NCBI GenBank assembly: GCA_035048485.1
Contig: CM068590.1
Span: 16,649,798 to 16,713,797, forward strand
Source: Pteria penguin
Lineage: Eukaryota; Mollusca; Bivalvia; Pterioida; Pteriidae
Length of the DNA stretch: 64,000 nucleotides
Direction: 5' to 3'
Below the pieces are notes generated by a model. The model made no database searches and was not told where the DNA came from. It saw only the letters and a list, made by a program, of their open reading frames with translations. A program made the translations under genes and the position numbers. Of the stretch, positions 59,500-64,000 are shown piece by piece (the first letter of the stretch is position 1; each line of letters starts with the position of its first letter).

Positions 59500-59594
59500 T
59501 TCTTTGTTTTTGACTTCAATGCAGATTGTTGTAGGTTTTTAGTACGATTGAAAACTAGAGAATTATACAAATGTATTGATGTTCGTATTCATTG

Positions 59595-60190
59595 AGACAG
59601 TATGATTCCTTTGACAACTGAAGCAATTGCAGAATTAAAATTTTGGAATAGTATTTTACATTCAATCAATATAGAGGGTAAAGATATAAGAGAAAATCAT
59701 ACGAGTTCTATTGTTGCATATAGTGATGCATCCAGCAGTGGATATGGAAGGTACATTGAAAGAGTACCGGCTCTTGCGCAGCCATGTATAGATCCTATTG
59801 AAACAGGTGACCTTGACTGTGAGGCTGTGTTAGCATCTAACTGTAAGAGTAACGAGGTTCTGAATACTGTAACTGGTGAGTGGTCAGAAACAGAATGTCG
59901 TAAACCCTCGACATGGAGATAGTCAAAAGCTGTTTATAGTGTTTTAAATATGAGTATTCAGTTTCTGAATAATTAAAATATTAAATGGCATATTGATAAC
60001 GAAAATTGTAGTAGAAAATCTGATTTGCAGTTGATTGCAGAGTACATTTATGAAATTACTCACAGAAACGGTAGTATTATGTTACCGAAATGGATACCGC
60101 GTAATCAGAATGAGGTCGCTGATTTTTTTTGAGCAGATGTTTTGATTGCAATGATTGGTCAATTAACAATGACAATTTCATGATGATAAA
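59595..60190 (+). pseudogene. DIRS RNase H domain remnant
   Basis: The frame 59602-59922 starts MIPLTTEAIAELKFWNSI and contains IVAYSDASSSGYGRYIE with the first catalytic Asp, then GEWSETECRKPSTWR. After a stop the other frames carry KWHIDNENCS and IMLPKWIPRNQNEVAD (the last catalytic Asp region, about 60080-60125), followed by another stop. The order matches the RNase H that follows RT in DIRS-type elements. About 35 codons of connector between RT and RNase H seem to be missing at the Penelope-like insertion site. Confidence 0.8.
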
Positions 60191-60639
60191 TCAATTGTGG
60201 GGTCCACATACAATAGATAAATTCAGTTCAAGTGATAAGACAAATGTGATCGTTTTAATTCAAGAGTTTGGTGCCAAGGAACAGAAGCCGTAGATTGTTT
60301 TACTCGGGTTTGGAAAGAGGAAATGAGTTGGCTAGTTCCCCCGCCTAATTTGATTTGTAAAACTATAAATAATGTCGGAAAGAGCAGCAGGAAATCTTAT
60401 AGTTCTTGAGTGGAAATCAGCGCCTTTTTGGCCGTTGATATTTAAACATTTTTGTAAAGATTTTATATATTTGTCAGGATCAAATATTTTTGCTTAAGGG
60501 AAAACTAGTAGAGGTATTTTTGGTGATACAAGAAAAGTGAAGAATTTTGTTGTGTTGAAAATACGATTTTAAGACCTATTTATGTGTTTTCAGGATAAGA
60601 ATTAACAAAGGTTGTTCAGGATGAAGTCTCCGTTTCTGG
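60191..60639 (+). other. DIRS RNase H-to-recombinase spacer, broken
   Basis: Frames with stops contain phrases such as MINQLWGPHTIDKFSS and WKEEMSWLVPPPNLI, in keeping with the spacer of DIRS elements. No intact ORF. Confidence 0.6.
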
Positions 60640-61140
60640 ACTTCCAAACAACAATCTACTTCGGCCTTCGAAAAGTATGGCGATAAGGATATTAGATTCA
60701 AAAAGTGATGCTACATCTACTAAGTATTGGTACAGCTACAAAAGTTCCTGGTGTTTTTAAGATCTAATCAGATTCCAGAAGATCGAATTTCACCTATTCA
60801 TGTTGCGTTTTATATAACTTCTTTATTAGATAGAGGAACATCGTACAGTGTTGCGTTTAGTGCTTGCTGCACGATCAAATGGGCTTATGGTTTGAAAGGT
60901 TTTTCAGATCCTTGTGATAATGCGTTTGTTAAAGATGTGTTGGAGTCTGCTAAACGGGTAGCTATGAAACCAGTGGGTAAGATGGATCCCGTATGTTAAT
61001 CAAGCTATGCCAAAATTATGTGAATTCTAATGACTTATTAGTAATACGTAATTTGACAATGTTTTTGATAGGTTTTATGATTTTCTGGGTTTATGGTTTA
61101 ATTCTTATAATTTTGTTACTTTTCTTTCTTTGTAAGTTCT
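60640..61140 (+). pseudogene. DIRS tyrosine recombinase, truncated at the catalytic domain
   Basis: The frame 60727-60999 contains LQKFLVFLRSNQIPEDRISP, HVAFYITSLLDRGTSYSVA and AIKWAYGLKGF-like text (TIKWAYGLKGFSDPCDN), the core-binding part of a phage-integrase-type recombinase. A shift at about 60995 leads to LIKLCQNYVNSNDLLVIRNL and MFLIGF, just where the first catalytic Arg box should begin. The sequence then degenerates and runs into repeat B1 at 61141. The Arg, His-x-x-Arg and Tyr residues are all absent, so it is inactive. Confidence 0.8.
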
Positions 61141-61213
61141 ATATACTAAAACGATGGCTATCGGGCAACAGTTTGTGTTTTTCTGTGTTATTTGTTATTA
61201 GCGAAGCTAAGAC
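61141..61213 (+). repeat. DIRS repeat B1
   Basis: It starts ATATACTAAAACGATGGCTA and ends AGCGAAGCTAAGAC. It matches B2 (61777-61849) with identical length (73 bp) and few changes. Confidence 0.93.
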
Positions 61214-61216
61214 TAC

Positions 61217-61379
61217 AAAATTTCTACGTTTCGTAGTAAAGTAGAAATTTATTGTCTTGGCGTAGTGATACAATAACAAATTAATTATTAGCCAATGAAA
61301 ATCTACTATTTTTCAGTGCTTAAAATCTTTATGCGTGTTACCACTTCTAGCCACGTTCTCGAAGAGCTCAGATTAAATG
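61217..61379 (+). repeat. DIRS repeat A2
   Basis: Copy of A1, immediately after B1 (three-base gap TAC). The hairpin AAATTTCTAC / GTAGAAATTT is conserved. Confidence 0.93.
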
Positions 61380-61776
61380 TCATATGTTAATCTATTTATT
61401 TAGTCAAAACGTAGCCCCAAACGTTTTTATATTTTCCAATATGAACCTGCTTAGCAGTGAAGTGAGGTAGGTTTTACAAATTTGATGTGCATTTGAATTA
61501 TTTTGCATAACATGTATTTTATCTAATGTTGCATTTTCAATGCAATCAGTTTTTATCTATTGCGTCATTACACAGTCTTTGGGGGCAGTTTTTTTACTGC
61601 GGTTTTCACCGTTTTTTCTTGAGCGGCTATGGAGGTTTTGGAAAATATTATTTTTCATGTGAGAGAAGTTTATTTTGAAATGAATATAAATTGTGATATG
61701 ACATTTAATTATGTTTAATTATTATATGTATGGTATAAAATAATTGTATGCCATTAATAAAATTAAATTCAATGGC
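61380..61776 (+). other. DIRS internal spacer between A2 and B2
   Basis: About 400 bp of AT-rich sequence with no open frame of note. It contains GTCAAAACGTAGCCCCAAAC and CTGCGGTTTTCACCGTTTTT. Confidence 0.6.
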
Positions 61777-61849
61777 ATATACTACAACGATGGCTAACAG
61801 GCAACAATTTGTGTTTTTCTGTATTATTTGTTATTAGCGAAGCTAAGAC
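61777..61849 (+). repeat. DIRS right repeat B2
   Basis: It starts ATATACTACAACGATGGCTA and ends AGCGAAGCTAAGAC, and marks the right end of the element. Confidence 0.93.
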
Positions 61850-64000
61850 ATGATATTTACCTATGAAAAAAAAAAGAAGAGAAATGTTCCCTAAAACACA
61901 GTCCCATAGGAGCGCTTTAATAATGTAATAATAAAAATGAATCAATGAAATAAAAAAGCCTAATGTAAAGCAAAATTAATAAAATAAAATAATTATAAAA
62001 ATAAAAAAGTAATAATAATAATAATAATAATAATAATAGCTGAATAAATAAAATAATATGAATAAAATGAATTACAACAATAATAAGAATAACTAACTAA
62101 CTAACCAAATAATAATAATAATAATGATAATAATAATAGGTGAATAAATCAATATACACCCTGGATGTGATATCTCAATGGAGATAATAAAATTGTTTGT
62201 ATAATCTTTACCAGTAGGTTTATCAGCAAGGGGCATTAAGGAGCAGAGCCAATAACGGAATACATAGGCCTGCATACCATGTAAAATTCAAGTCCAGTAT
62301 GGTTCTTTGTAATCGTAATAAAAACAAGATCCTACTTAAGATAAATAATATCACAAACATGGTCGATTCAGATCGTCTGCATTACTATTCGGATACTATG
62401 AAGTTCAAACACTGCTGCGTGCAATGTAATCTGAAATATTATAATTTTTAAAATTTTACCTCGAATTTGATTTGAATGTGAATGAATCATAGAACAATGA
62501 CAATACATATATCAAATTCTAGTCATCCGAGGACAAACATATTGCCAGAATATCATCGTATTTTAAGCTTTAAGCTTGCAGCCAGTGTCAAATTTATGCA
62601 ACCTATGTCAAATGTACGAGGTAAATTTGAAAAGAGAGGAGAAATTCAGGGAGTGAGGTTCTTTAGAATAAAAGTATTTCTATTTGTAAAATATACTTTT
62701 GTATGCAGAATATCAAACTGTGTTTGGGAGCAAAGGGCCTTTTTCATTCAATTTACCGTTTTAAGAAATGGTCCTCGAGGAGATATCAGTGTCTCCTATC
62801 GGCTTGCCACGGAAGCTTAAATATACTTACTTGAAATTTTTCAATATTTATCATCAGAATACGCAGGGTTAAGTTCATATATGGTACCACATCTGTGATA
62901 ATAAATTATCAATCCACTTATGTTGGTGGTTTTAATATCATTAAGACAACATTATGAAAAGTCTTTCATTTTCATAAAGTCTCTGTGCCTTTCGATTGAA
63001 AATTTCTAGCACTGTTTACAGAAAGGTTATTTTTTCACAAATTTTACGATAAACAGAGCAGTCGCTATCATTGTTTTTCTTACCAACCAAGCCACACTTA
63101 GTCTCATTAGTCAATGCTATTTGTAGTAGATTAAATTATTTTCCAAAGGAGGGGCCATCGAAATCCGCAAACCTTTCAATGCAATCAGCCAAGGGAAAGA
63201 AAGAAGTTTACGACCCCTTGACTTCTGCAGATGATGCTATTCAGGACAGATTCACACTGCCCCTCTCCCTCCACAATCTTTTGGTGAAAGTACATTATGA
63301 ATTTCCGTTCGATCGGATAAGTATTCTTACTGCTATCTGACGTATTAATCAGCTTAAACATTTTTCTGTTTCTATAAAAACGGTATTGAATAAATTTCCT
63401 CGTATGATAATAGTTATTAGTTAGAGATCCAGATTCATAGTGTTGAGTACGATCAGTTTGATTGCTTATATCTAAATCTCGCGTTGAGTCTTGGGGGACC
63501 AACATTTGACCAAAACAATTACTTTTAATCAAAACGTTGAGTACAACATTTTTTTCTAGTAATTTGTTTTGGAAAACCGGCTGAAAGAAAGATGGCACAA
63601 CTTAGGGCGCTATAATTGGGGGGTAACTGTAAAATTGGTTGATCCCACTTGTATAGGGGTGTTTACTACACATAATTGAAATAATTTTGATGTCAAAATT
63701 ACTACTGCATGTAAATAAACATCTATAGAATAATTCTGAAAAGGGTTGTGCCAAAATCTAACAGTTAAATAGCTAATAGACAAGTAATCTTGAAAGCCGG
63801 AAAATAATATTCTAATGTAAGTATACGTAATGGAAAATATACGTTATTTAATGATAGTTTATTTACACGCAGTAGTAATATGACATTAAAATGACTTTAA
63901 CTATGTGTAGTGAACACCTTTATACGAATGGGTTCCTTGGATTTATACCGTTATCCGCCGATTATAGCTTAAGATATCAACATTAAAACGCCGTTATCTA
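61850..64000. other. Window end: microsatellites and unrecognised short ORFs
   Basis: (AAT)n/(AATAA)n tracts occupy about 61920-62140. A 112-codon frame at 62482-62820 (+), an 89-codon frame at 63071-63340 (+) and a 137-codon frame at 63185-63598 (-) have no recognisable domain. The minus frame (NNYYHTRKFIQYRFYRNRKM) overlaps the plus one, so at most one can be real. I cannot assign any of them. Confidence 0.4.

Larger units (their letters stand above)
57351..59592 (-). mobile_element. Penelope-like (Naiad-type) element, longest copy, minus-strand arm
   Basis: It reads on the minus strand from about 59592 (5' edge) to about 57351 (3' end). The 3' UTR is shared with the copy at 39836-40945. 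It contains the CxC-bearing linker domain and the full RT in two frames. The usual N-terminal GIY-YIG endonuclease of Naiad elements would lie further upstream, but DIRS sequence resumes at about 59595, so the copy is 5'-truncated. It meets the + strand fragment 3' end to 3' end. Class call: Penelope-like is firm, and Naiad is inferred from the CxC domain and the lack of a C-terminal endonuclease. Confidence 0.85.
54894..61849 (+). mobile_element. DIRS-type tyrosine-recombinase retrotransposon with split direct repeats, hosting nested insertions
   Basis: The ends form an A1 ... B1-A2 ... B2 pattern. A1 is 54894-55059 and A2 is 61217-61379. B1 is 61141-61213 and B2 is 61777-61849. B1 and A2 are separated by three bases. 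This is the split-direct-repeat layout known for PAT/Ngaro-type elements, whose circular intermediate is thought to use such repeats. Inside are a Gag-like frame, an RT with YLDD, an RNase H and the N-terminal part of a tyrosine recombinase, in the usual order. A 67-bp SINE piece and a ~2.8-kb Penelope-like insertion lie within. Stops, shifts and a lost recombinase C-terminus make it inactive. Confidence 0.9.

Noticed and set aside
62482..62820. 112-codon plus-strand gene
   Set aside because: Open but without motifs, splice sites or composition distinct from its surroundings.
63185..63598. 137-codon minus-strand gene
   Set aside because: No recognisable domain, and it overlaps an equally plausible plus-strand frame. 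Not enough to call a gene.

Overview
The window looks like nuclear DNA of a lophotrochozoan invertebrate, most likely a bivalve mollusc (inference). It is AT-rich and gene-poor, with long A/T runs, ACATGTA-type motifs, tRNA-derived SINEs with CAATCA tails, a 2A-bearing CR1-type LINE, Penelope-like elements with a CxC domain, a DIRS-type element and broken multicopy 'uncharacterised protein' genes of a kind I associate with marine invertebrates. I see no bacterial-style operons, rRNA genes, stand-alone tRNA genes or CRISPR arrays.

Layout. 1-5 kb: non-coding, with a two-copy 137-bp repeat and a (TAA)n tract. 5.0-8.3 kb: decayed CR1-like LINE encoding a 2A-like peptide. 8.3-13.1 kb: degenerate short repeats, then a badly broken Gypsy pol. 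13.6-14.7 kb: exon-like C2H2 zinc-finger pseudogene. 15.5-16.3 kb: two SINEs with clear target-site duplications. 19.3-22.5 kb: another SINE family and a pseudogene of a coiled-coil multicopy family, itself split by a SINE. 24-25.5 kb: rearranged Penelope-like fragments. 32.3-36.7 kb: long frameshifted pseudogene of a multicopy invertebrate protein with Cys-rich N-terminal parts and, I infer, a PIN/FEN-like nuclease C-terminus.

The best host gene is a 7-transmembrane receptor in two exons (about 37.35-38.01 kb and 46.06-46.66 kb). The splice phases match, and the 8.05-kb intron carries a SINE, a Penelope-like copy, degenerate repeats and a 220-bp palindrome. Two weaker host exon candidates are a possible Crypton-derived domain at 49.3 kb (+) and a first exon at 54.5-54.7 kb (-).

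54.9-61.85 kb is a nested transposon. A DIRS-type element (Gag-like ORF, RT, RNase H, truncated tyrosine recombinase) is bounded by split direct repeats in the order A1...B1-A2...B2, as in PAT/Ngaro elements. A 5'-truncated SINE and an inverted, composite Penelope-like (Naiad-type) insertion sit inside it. The second insertion made one open frame that joins parts of two unrelated reverse transcriptases. The last 2 kb hold microsatellites and unrecognised short ORFs.
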